DNA of 64,000 bases from Amyelois transitella (taxonomy: Eukaryota > Arthropoda > Insecta > Lepidoptera > Pyralidae). The position numbers and the translations under genes were made by a program. Below the pieces are notes generated by a model that was given only the letters and a program-made list of their open reading frames with translations, was not told the DNA's origin and did not search any database. Below are positions 31,253 through 40,911 of the stretch, in pieces. Where the stretch lies: contig NC_083512.1 of the NCBI RefSeq assembly GCF_032362555.1, forward strand, positions 2,654,001 through 2,718,000. Reading direction: 5' to 3'. Numbering within the stretch: the stretch's first letter is position 1; every line of letters begins with the position of its first letter.

Positions 31253-34172
31253 TTAAACTACACTATGTGTACAAGATTTGAAATCCACTTCGTTCTGCAC
31301 TATTTTGGATATTTCGTCTTGAAGTAATTTGTGCAAGGATACACCATCGTGTTTATAAATCCAGTAGCCTCCGTTCTTTAAAACTAAGTCGTAACGTTTT
31401 GGCCCCGACACTGGTGAACTAAGCCAAATTTGCTTATTGGGAGTTTGTCTGTTGATCACGTATGTACCGTAAGAACTTCCTAGTGCAACTGTCAACACAC
31501 CATCCTGTAAAATTATAAAAACTTGTTATAGATTTATAAAATTTTATCATACATCCCACCTCGGCCATGTACCAATGTCTATTTTCAAAGTTATGTTCAT
31601 TAGTTTAAACACTAACCAATGCTGTTACATCGTAAGGAAACCTGCACATTCAGGCAACTGTATGTGTAACTATGATTGATCCAATACAGATTAGGTTCCC
31701 CTTTAAATGTTGCGGAGGTCAGATGGGAGTTGCTTCGTATAAAAACCTGACTCACCTAATCCAGGATCCATGGTCAAAGGCAAACCCCAGGCTGCTTCTA
31801 GAGTAAATTCTTAATCAAATGCAACAATATTTTAAAATCAATAACATTTTCCATTCCCAACAATATGGGTTCACTGCCGGGAAGTCCACCACTGATGCGG
31901 GAGTAGCACTTGTTACTCAAATCTATGACGCGTGGGAGAGTTCACAGGATTCAGTTGGAGTCTTTTGCGATCTCTCTAAAGCATTTGATTGCGTAGATCA
32001 TCAGACACTTTTGCGTAAACTTCGTCAATATGGGTTTGACCACAAATCAACTAAACTAATGGCATCCATTTGACTGATAGGCTTCAAACTGTAGATATTA
32101 ATGGAGTAAAGTCAAGCGGATCAAGCGTCTCAATGGGTGTTCCTCAGGGCTCAATTTTAGGACCATTCCTCTTCTTGGTATATGTCAATGACCTGCCTTT
32201 TATGGTGGAAAAACAGGCGGGTATAGTGCTGTTTGCCGATGACACTTCTTTAATATTTAAATTAGATCGCCATAGCGAAAATGTAAGTTCGGTTAATAAT
32301 ATACTGTCGGCCATATCTATCTGGTTCTCAACCAACAATCTTCTTTTAAATGCTAATAAGACCCAATGCATTAAATTTACCCTTCCAAACGTAAGGCAGG
32401 CCAATACTGACATAATACTGGAAGGCCAGAAATTAGAATTTGTTGAAAATACAAAGTTTTTAGGAATTATAATTGATGCAAAGCTACAGTGGGGTGCTCA
32501 TATTTCTAAACTATCCAATAGACTTAGCTCTGCCGCTTATGCTGTTAGGAGGATCCGACAATTGACAGATGTAGCTACAGCTAGGCTTGTTTATTTCAGC
32601 TATTTTCATAGCTTGTTATCTTATGGTTTACTTTTATGGGGTAGCGCGGCTGATATACAAACTATTTTTATAATTCAGAAAAGGGCCGTTCGCGCAATTT
32701 ACGGCTTAGGACCAAGAGACTCATTAAGACAACTCTTTAAGAAAATAAACATACCTACAGTAGCGTCCCAGTACATTTTTGATCTTATAATGTATGTTAG
32801 GAAAAATACCTCTTTTTTTCAAAAAGTTAGTGCCACAACTGATAGAAATTTACGTAATAAACATAAATTAGTCATACCGTTTCATAGGCTTAGCAAAGTC
32901 AGTAAATCATTTATGGGGAACTGTATACGATTTTATAATAGGTTGCCGGAGTCTGTTCTTGATATGCCCTACCGAAAATTCAAAGAGTATGTAAAGAAAG
33001 TACTTTGTGAGAAGGCTTATTATAGGACTGATGATTACCTTAATGATAAAAACATCTGGCTCGAGCTTGGCACAGGAACCTCGTAATTAATTGTAGTTTA
33101 ATTTGAACTTAAATCAAAATTTCAGTACACTCTGTACATAAATCTTTTTAAAATTGGCAATCCATAAAATATATATATATATATATATATTTTTCTTTTT
33201 TCAATATTAAATCTCATAAATATATAAATCTCCCGTGAACAATGTATTCTCCCGTCCACATTATATTCTAAGTATAATTTAATATTGTGAAGTTGACGTT
33301 GTTAAAGAAAATGCTGCAGTGCAGTTTGTTACCGCTTCTTCTGCACTGACGCCTTGGAAGCGGCAGTAAACTTAGTTTTTAAGTAATATATTTGACGTCA
33401 ACCAAGTTGTTAAACCATACGACAATTATTAAGCGATATAATAATATCCTATAATAATGAATAAAAAATTTTGAATTTTGAATTTTTTGAATTTTGAGTA
33501 ACTAAAGGCAGAAAGTAGAAGATAGATTTGTCACTTATTAATTTTGAGACTGGCAGGAGATGTGTTGTTATTCAAACTTACACTATTTGTACACCATACT
33601 TAACCAGCCCATTGAGATACATATACTAACACAAGAAGGATTATATCATCAGAACAAGCACACTCATTAATACAAATGGGATACAAAATCATTTTTATTT
33701 TATATGCTTTAAATATTTGACAAATTATGGGAAAAAAGATTTTTCTTACATTTTGGTTTTATGGGATGTGAACCTTGAATTTGTGACTTTAGTGTTATAT
33801 AAAAATTGTGTTTAAAGGCAACATTCACTAGGGTTAATGAGAATCAGATTTTCATCATTATGTGTCAAGAATTCTATTTATACTTACACTAAAAGTTACA
33901 TCGGCTCCTTTTAAATTAGGTGCTTGTTCTATCAGCTCCTCAAAATAATCACAAAGAGATTCTAATGTTTCGTTGCAAATTTCTTCAAATACTGCTTGAT
34001 CCAATACTTCTGAGCGCTCAACTTTATCACTAGAACTTGAGAAATTTCGGAAAACGGGAGAAACAAGTTCATTTTGTTTAGATAACGTTTGGGATCGAAC
34101 CACTGTACAAGGAATGATATTGATTCTTTTACGTGTCAGCCAGCGACTGGTACGCAGGAAACTCCGTAACAT
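31253..34172 (-). CDS. fh: Frataxin, mitochondrial, 2 exons, 178 aa
   Basis: Exon 1 34172-33888 and exon 2 31504-31253 join in phase 0, so that TFS meets DGVLTVAL. The N-terminus is rich in Arg and Ser with few acids ([14 protein letters not shown]), as in a mitochondrial presequence. The mature part begins near residue 58 with the acidic first helix ([16 protein letters not shown]) that binds iron in the family. The sheet segment [14 protein letters not shown] and then GPKRYDL are diagnostic of frataxin. The protein assists iron-sulfur cluster assembly in the matrix. Length fits insect frataxins (about 190). The 2383-bp intron holds a SINE-like fragment and a LINE on the opposite strand. The stop is followed by the next gene's ATG after 83 bp. 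The symbol is that of the Drosophila orthologue. Confidence 0.95.
31546..31800 (+). mobile_element. tRNA-derived SINE body in the frataxin intron, 5' truncated
   Basis: TCCCACCTCGGCCATGTACC matches the region behind box B of the copy at 10858-11113. GCGGAGGTCAGATGGGAGT and CTAATCCAGGATCCATGG follow. Pieces of the same body occur near 30540, 39640, 47590, 48280, 55830 and 59600. Confidence 0.5.
31819..33086 (+). pseudogene. Frameshifted reverse transcriptase of the intronic LINE
   Basis: Frame 1 (31819-32073) carries [19 protein letters not shown] and stops just after. Frame 2 resumes at 32070 with [18 protein letters not shown] and FADD, and ends at 33086. Compared with the intact copy, one nucleotide is missing near 32069. 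The endonuclease and the first RT motifs are absent through 5' truncation, so it cannot encode a working enzyme. Confidence 0.9.
33169..33190. repeat. (AT)n microsatellite
   Basis: About 11 AT units in the 3' UTR of the intronic LINE. Confidence 0.85.
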
Positions 34173-34514
34173 TTTGCTACTGATACAAATTCATAGATCA
34201 AACAACCATTTTCTAGGTTAGGTTCTTGTTGACAAAATCCTGAAATGAAAATAGAACTTTGTGAATGACATTGACGTTTGACTTTTTAGGGTACGGAAGT
34301 AGTGATGTGATCAACGATTAAAATTGGAATAACTGTTCCGCTAAGTATATTCATACTAAGCAATACTAGGTAAATTTTTTTTCACGTGAAAACTACTTAA
34401 CTATTGTGTTTTGTTTACCATTTGTAAAAATATTGTGGACAACGAAAAAGACCATAAGATATGCGTGCAGAGCCGCAAGCGAACGCTAATCCACACTAAT
34501 AATAAATTGTATTT

Positions 34515-34650
34515 TGGTATGTTTACGTATTATATGACTGTAGGTCCTACTAAAAAACTACTGACCCGATTTTCATGAAATTTTATAAATACATACAATA
34601 ACGAGGCCCCGCGCATATCTAGCTATTGTTATAAAAAACTTTTTTCGTTT
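34515..34650 (+). repeat. Decayed Helitron-type repeat
   Basis: CTACTGACCCGATTTTCATG and GCGCATATCTAGCTATTG resemble a widespread lepidopteran repeat ending near CTAG. Ends uncertain. Confidence 0.35.
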
Positions 34651-34710
34651 GTTCGTACTTACATTATTCGTCTTCTTCTGAAATCTGTTTGTCATGTGTA
34701 TTCAACCTTC

Positions 34711-37700
34711 TTAGTTTTCGTTGTTTGCTTGTTCTTCATCAAGTTCAGGTGTAGCTGTAGGTTCAGGTTCGGGAGGTAACATATACGCATTTTGTGGGGG
34801 CAACATCCACAAATTGGCTTGGTAAGCAGTTGATAGTACTGATATAGAAGGCTCGGGTACTCTTGGTATTGGCAGTAATGAGTTATATTGATTCCAGTGA
34901 GCGTTAATTAGAAGAACATGTCGATCGCCACGCTCTTGCAATGGTCTATAGTTTCTCAGGTTTGGTTCATCCCAAGGATCCCAGAACTTGCGAAATTCTT
35001 TCATCTACAAATTAACGTACCTAGCTAAAGTATCTTACACTGTCTGCCTTTTATTAAGGAGTATACTACGGCCATATAGGAGAGTAATACGATCTCGATA
35101 CTGACTCGACACGTCTTGGTCCCTTCAGTGGTAGACAGAGCCGACAGTCTCAAAGAAACTAAATGCCACGTCCAGTTGGATGGCTTTATCATCGATACAG
35201 ATATGATAGTTTTTTTAAATATTAAAAGATAGAAAGTAAAAGGTACTGAAAGCAAAATTACATACAAAGGACCAATTTGAATATTAACTTTTACATGTAA
35301 TTTTCAAAAAGGTAATAGAAGTTAGTACATCTGCAATACTTACTAAAATTAGTTCTTGTATACATCACTGGCATGCTGTGATCAAATTAATTGTCAATGT
35401 CAAATAGTCCGAGAGTTACATATATGGTCACGTCTATATCCCTTGCGGGTTAGACAGAGCCAATAGTCCTGAAAAGACTGAATGGCCACGTTCAGCTTTT
35501 TGGCTTAATGATAGAATTGAGATTCAAATAGTGACAGGTTGCTAGCCCATCGCCTAAAAAGTCCGAGAGTTACCTACTGTAAAATGCGGTTTATTTTGGC
35601 GGGTTTAGTTTAAAAATTATGACTCATAACTTTTGAACTAAATCACTTTTTTATCCTCATAATTTATAAAGATTAAAACGTTATTATAACAAGGACTTTA
35701 AACAATTAAATAAGTAGGTTTTGCTTAATATCGTTTAAAACCGCATGCCCAAATAAGATGGGCAAAGTCAGGATATCCTGATTATGTAAAGAAAATTGAG
35801 AGAGTACTTATTTACGCAGGCTTATCTGGACTACAAAATACTTCGATCTTACCTGTGAAAAACTAGCAAAGAGAGTGATCCGTGGTACCAGCCATCTAAG
35901 AACGTGGCTTTCTCCTGCGACTGTGTTCAAAGTGCCCCAATACAAGAAGTAGTCTTCAAAGAACATCGGCAGCAGACGCGACATTGGGTAAGGCCCTACG
36001 CGCGTGTTCGTCTGTGCCTCACGAATTCGCGGGAAACCCTCAATTATCCAGGTGAGACGGTCGTCGTCCTCGACGCCGTACTGAAAGGTAAAAGGAACAT
36101 TTGCAAAGTACAATTAGGACATCATTTTCTAGGAGGTCATGATGAGAAAAAGTTCCCTATTAAAAATTCAAGGCAGGCTGTTGCCCACTGCCTGCAGCTT
36201 TTCCACAAGTTTTTCATTGGCACGACACAGTCATGAATCACGTCGTTACACCTCATGGAGTAGACAGAACAGAGCCAACAGTCTCGAAAAACTGAAAGGT
36301 CACATACATCTAGATTCTAGAAGGTAGTGACGGGTCGCTAGCCTATCGCAGGTTAGAATCTTTTCCCTTCAATGATTTTTACAATCTTCGCAGTAAGAGA
36401 AGCAGATATCATACACATTATGTGCCAGCTGCTTCTTCATGTGTGGTTCCCGGCACCAATGAAAAAAAGAATAGGACCACTCCATCTCTTTCCCATGGAT
36501 GTCGTAAAAGGCGACTAAGGGATAGGCTTACAAAATTGGGATTCTTTGTTTTTAGGCGATGGGCTAGCAACCTGTCACTATTTGAATCTCAATTCTATCA
36601 TAAAGCCGAATGGCTGAACGTGGCCATTCAGTCTTTTCAAGACTGTTGGCTCTGTCTACCCCGCAAGGGATATAGACGTGACAATATGTATGTATGTGTA
36701 TGTATGCTTCTTCATCGGGGATGTTCTGGTGAGTAGGATCAGATCATGAGTATAGGTGCCATTACATGTAAGGATTATTGAATATGGATGAAGTAAAAGA
36801 AGTGTGTTCTATCGTTACATTATAGTAGGTACCTAAGCTTCCCCAATGTTCAAAAAAAATAAATAAATCAATACCCCAAACCGTAATGGTGCTAACCACG
36901 GAGAATGGTAGTGCCAGCCGATTATTTATAAAAACTTTACAAAATCAATTTACCGACCATCGGGAGATATTACTTAAAAATTGAGAACTACAGCATTCAA
37001 TTCGTATTACCTTTTGTAGGACCATCAGATTTCTATCGATGGTAGTTCGCATGGTGAGAGATAGAGTAGGTATCGAAAGTACAATGCAATTTGTTTAATG
37101 CTGAAGGATATAAACAAACAGCAAATGGTTTATTTGTTTTGGAATTTCGGGATAAACCCTTTTAGGCGTATTTAAGTAAGTACTCCTACTCGTATTTGTA
37201 TAGGCAGATTTTGGAGAACTTACTATCAAGTATTCGCTTAGAGCAAGGAAATTCGGTCAAGGTTGAATTTGATGTAAAAGAAAAAGGGACTGCATGACGA
37301 CTGACTTCACCAACATAGTCGCATTCGATTTTCGCATTAGTTCTGCATAAATTGCTTTTACTTGCTACGTACTCTGCATACATACATATGTACATACATA
37401 AAATCACGCCTCTTTCCCGGAGGGGTAGGCAGAGACTACCTCTTTCCACTTGCCACGATCTCTGCATACTTCCTTCGCTTCATCCACATTCATAACTCTC
37501 TTCATGCAAGCTCGGCGGTTTCGGGTACTTTTGACCTGACCCTTTACCAGGACGTCCTTAATTTGATCAAGATACGTTCGTCACGTCTTTCTCCGCATGT
37601 TGTTACAATATATTTTAATCGTAAATCTTTTCATACTATAAGCTCGTCTAGGGTCGTGTAGTCTTGACCTGACCTTTCACAAGAAGGTTACCGATTTGAT

Positions 37701-40541
37701 CAAAGTACATTTTTCTTTGCCTGCCTATTTCAACTAGCCTTTTCTTGATTCATTATTTCAAAATAACTCATCACCGCTCAGCCTAGGTATATCGCCAGTA
37801 AATTGAGAAAGTTTAATCTCTTACCTTGATCAAATAGCACACCATAACAACACCATCATGGTGTTTGAATGCCTCCTCCTGGGTTAAGTACTCAGCTCTG
37901 AAGAATGTTACCTATAAAACATTAATCTTCTTTTAATAACTTTTACAGATCGTCTTTAACATCAGAAAATATAACACAACAACTGATAATATGGACTTTC
38001 CAAAAATCAGAAGAAGATCTCGAAAGAGATCCCTTCCGCCATTGCAAGTGATTTGTTTCTTTTTTAACTATGTAGGTATGTACTATTTCTTGTTACCGTG
38101 TAAATTTCTATGCATTAAAGATGTAAAACAAATAAACAAATAAGTCAATCAGTTTAGTGAGTCGGGCCACTGTGATTATTATAAGTTACTCCAACTGGTT
38201 CATGCACGCCATTTTGAAAATTGACCAATAAACTCAAAACCACAGCATCAATTTTGATTTAAAGGGGTAACAGATCATAGTTGCATTCCTGGAAATTATT
38301 ACGAAAGGGAAGCCCTTGGAAATCGTCTAGTGTACCTACCTACTTATTAAAACGTTGAGAATACATTTTCGATAAAAGAAACCTTTCACCTTACAAATGA
38401 AATCTTATTCAGTGGTCTCGATCGTGCGGGGAAAGAAAAGTTTGGTATTATTCGGAATTGATTAAACTCATCTATTGTACAAAATATTCTCAAACAACAC
38501 AGTTTCGGTTGTTACAATACAAATATTGGTCCTATCTCGAGTGATTGGTTTCTACATCCGAGCTTAGTTGCTTTACAAATAAAGACTGTCTGTTCTATTT
38601 CAGACAAGTGGCTGTCTGAAACTTTGTCGTGTTGAATTTATTTCTATCTATGCCACCATCGTCAAAAATTTGGTCATAAAAAATACTTATAGAATACTTT
38701 TAAATACACACATCCATACATACAAATAATCACGTCTATATCTCTTGCGGGTTAGACAGAGCCAGCATTCTTGAAAAGACTGATAGGCCACGTTCAGCTG
38801 TTTGGCATAATGATAGATTTGAGATTGAAATAGTGACAGGTTGCTAGTCCATCTCCTAAAAGAAGAATCCCTAGGTTATAAGCCTAACCTTTAATCGCCT
38901 TTTACGACATCCATGAGAGAGAGATGAGAGGGAGTGCCCCATTTTAATTTTATTGATGCCGGGAACCACACGGCACTACACACACATCGTATTTAAAATA
39001 ATCTTATCGCTTACAAGGTATTACGAAGTCTTGAACGTTCAGCTGGATGGCTTGATAATGGAATATATCTATCTTCTAAAATCTAAAGCAAAAGGCTTAC
39101 TAATTTAATTGACTTTTAGTTTATTTTTATAATACACAGTTACCTGCATTTCTGCAGGGTATGTTCGTTGGTCCACGGTATGTTCACTGCCTTCCATCAT
39201 ATCCGCGCCCCAGTGAAAGTGAATTTGTGATAGAACATGCTTTTCCAAGAACGGGCCGCCTTCTAAGTACGGACGTTCCGTTCTCCATTTGGCACCAAGT
39301 ACCACTGAAATAAATATAAATTAATAAATATAAATATATACTGGACAAATTACACTGATTGAGTTAGTAGGTAGAAGTAAGTTCGAGACTTGTGTTACGA
39401 GATACCAACTCAACGATACTGTATTTTATAATAAATACTTATATAGATAAACATCCAAGACCCAGGACGATCTGAGAAAGTTCGTTTCTCATCATGCCCT
39501 GGCCGGGATTCGAACCTGGGACCTCTGGTGTCACAGGCAAGCGTACTACCGCTGAGCCACAGAGGCCGTCGAAAGGAAATTTAAAGTGCATACGTAATTA
39601 TTTATAACATTAGATTATTTTTAGGCGATGGGCAAGCAATAGGTACATTCGTCTAATGTATCTTTTACCATGATTCAATATGGGTTAGGTTCCGCTGCAA
39701 GGGTTGTTGGAAGGTCAAATGGGACGGTAGTTACTTTGCGTAAGAACTACAAGCTTCATTAAATTTACTCACAAGTATATCCAGTGTTTGTCAATTTCAC
39801 TTTATGCGGATAGACGTCGAAATTGTACCATCTTAGTTCTGGACAAAGGTATGCTGTTGAGCCCGTGATAGAAACGTCTATAGGTGTCGGAAGATGACCA
39901 TCAAATTCACTGATATAGTCGATCCATTCTACAGTTCCAAATTTAGGAATGACTTTCTCTTCCTTTTTAGGTGGTGGGGCTTCTTCATCATCTAAAATTA
40001 ATTTAGTCTAAAGTCATTTATCGTGTGGTTCCTGGTATTTTAGGATAGGTTACCTCATCTCTTGCCTGAGGATGTCTTAGAAGTAACTTAAGAAATTATC
40101 ACATTCATCTAGTACAATCTTCCACGTTTTGTAACGAAAAAATGCAAAATGTTTAAGACGATTAAGGGAAAGGCTAAATAAATAAATTTGGGATAAGCCT
40201 TAGATTTTCCATTTAAGCGATAGGCTAGCAACCTGTCACTATTTCTGAATCTGAATTCATTTAGCTAAACTCGGTCTTTGAACTGCAGAATTTTTACATG
40301 GGTCAAGTAAATTGTATGCTCAGGATGACATGTGCTACGTATAATAATATGTTATTTGTGTAGATAATTAAAGACGATGTTTTGGTTGAAGTGCTACATA
40401 CAAAATTGGTGCTCAATTAGTTTTATTATTGTTATAACTATTATAGTAACAACTTTTGGTAATTACTTGTGGAGAAACTTACAGAGCAGACTTTTTGTAA
40501 AAATACAACTAACCTGGCTGTGCCGCTACTGCTAACTGCAT
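34711..40541 (-). CDS. Carbonic anhydrase-related protein (likely inactive), 6 exons, 338 aa
   Basis: Exons in order: 40541-40514, 39991-39773, 39304-39144, 37911-37825, 36080-35853, 35004-34711; together 1017 nt in one frame. Alpha-carbonic anhydrase landmarks appear in order: PTPIDV (family SPIDI), HFHWG with two zinc histidines, GSEHTVD, YFLYWGTL, and NYRPLQ near the end. Against human CA II, H64 is Tyr (TNTGYT), the third zinc ligand H119 is Gln (AEMQ), and T199 is Asn (GTLNT). Only two of three zinc ligands remain, so CO2 hydration is unlikely. No signal peptide is evident (MQLAVAAQP). The C-terminus adds about 45 residues rich in Pro and Glu. It probably serves as a binding protein, as other CA-related proteins do; the partner is unknown. 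Confidence 0.85.
35080..35185 (-). mobile_element. SINE-like repeat family 1, decayed fragment
   Basis: GGTAGACAGAGCCGACAGTC then AATGCCACGTCCAG. Intronic. Confidence 0.45.
35406..35573 (-). mobile_element. 5'-truncated SINE family 1 with 14-bp target duplication
   Basis: The body 35420-35559 is flanked by perfect copies of AGTCCGAGAGTTAC (35406-35419 and 35560-35573). The element stops at CCCATCGCCTAAAA, so the head half is missing. Direct evidence for target-primed insertion of this family. Confidence 0.9.
36240..36350 (-). mobile_element. SINE-like repeat family 1, decayed tail half
   Basis: GAGTAGACAGAACAGAGCC, AACAGTCTCG and GGTCGCTAGCCTATCGC. Confidence 0.5.
36439..36706 (+). mobile_element. 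SINE-like repeat family 1, near consensus
   Basis: Complete from TGTGGTTCCCGGCACC to the (ATGT)n tail. One of the best-preserved copies here; in an intron of the carbonic anhydrase-related gene. Confidence 0.88.
37380..37600 (-). mobile_element. RTE-like LINE 3' fragment
   Basis: The minus strand ends GTCTCTGCCTACCCCTCCGG, GAAAGAGGCGTGATTTTATG. Upstream, the coding remnant covers the VMNV..A and GRPR-type segment of the copy at 24 kb. Confidence 0.65.
38055..38145 (+). mobile_element. 3' end of an unclassified LINE
   Basis: TTACCGTGTAAATTTCTATG, CATTAAAGATG and a (ACAAATAA) tail, as at 14935. Confidence 0.4.
38709..38978 (-). mobile_element. SINE-like repeat family 1, full length
   Basis: From CCATACATACAAATAATCAC to GGGAACCACACGGCACT. 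ACACACATC on both sides is a likely target duplication. Confidence 0.8.
39341..39570 (-). mobile_element. tRNA-derived SINE, complete
   Basis: The minus strand begins GACGGCCTCTGTGGCTCAG. Box A is TGGCTCAGCGG and box B GGTTCGAATCC, spaced like a tRNA. The body then reads GGCCAGGGCATGATGAG, GTATCGTTGAGTTGG and CTCGAACTTACTTC. No CCA-type 3' stem end follows box B, so this is a SINE and not a tRNA gene. In an intron of the carbonic anhydrase-related gene. Confidence 0.85.
40020..40250 (+). mobile_element. SINE-like repeat family 1, decayed
   Basis: CGTGTGGTTCCTGGTATTTT at the head and GATAGGCTAGCAACCTGTC later. Intronic. Confidence 0.55.
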
Positions 40542-40911
40542 AATTTAGGAAATATTTAACATAACTGAAAATTTTATAACAAAGGTAATTGTGTAAATAC
40601 CTACAAGAATTTAACGTTATATTATGACATTTTTATTCATAGCTCATTTATATTATTTTTAAGGGGAGGCTCGTACATTACATTTTTATAGTACCTACTA
40701 ATTCATGGGCTGATAAAATCGGCGAAGGTTTAAAAAAAGTATGATATTTTATGATAGACAGAATGTCAACATTTACCGTCAAAAGTGAAATGTCAAACCG
40801 CCAACGTGAAACAACTCCATTGAAGTTAATGCTTTGGGGAAAATATTTAAATTTCGCTTGTGAATATAATTACTTAGCTTAATAAAATAAAGACTTATAT
40901 ATCATTTCGAA
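40542..40911. promoter_or_regulatory. Shared divergent promoter region
   Basis: 370 bp between the start codons of the minus-strand carbonic anhydrase-related gene and the plus-strand MYCBPAP-like gene. It must hold both 5' UTRs and at least the core promoters. No TATA box at a convincing position and no repeat element. Confidence 0.6.

Larger units (their letters stand above)
31801..33485 (+). mobile_element. 5'-truncated LINE inside the frataxin intron
   Basis: Related to the LINE at the left window edge. It begins abruptly within the RT domain (NQMQQYFK) and runs through the stop at 33086, a 3' UTR with the shared stem-loop, and a tail of repeated GAATTTT units ending near 33485. It lies antisense to frataxin. 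Confidence 0.88.

Noticed and set aside
32144-32413. 89-codon minus-strand ORF
   Set aside because: Antisense shadow of the intronic LINE RT region.
35904-36236. 110-codon plus-strand ORF
   Set aside because: Antisense to the carbonic anhydrase-related exon 5.
36422-36736. 104-codon ORF
   Set aside because: Translation of a SINE family 1 copy. The same peptide pieces appear at other copies, so it is repeat sequence and not a gene.
39480-39570. tRNA gene on the minus strand
   Set aside because: Good box A and B, but it continues into the SINE body without a terminator and recurs truncated at 9526.
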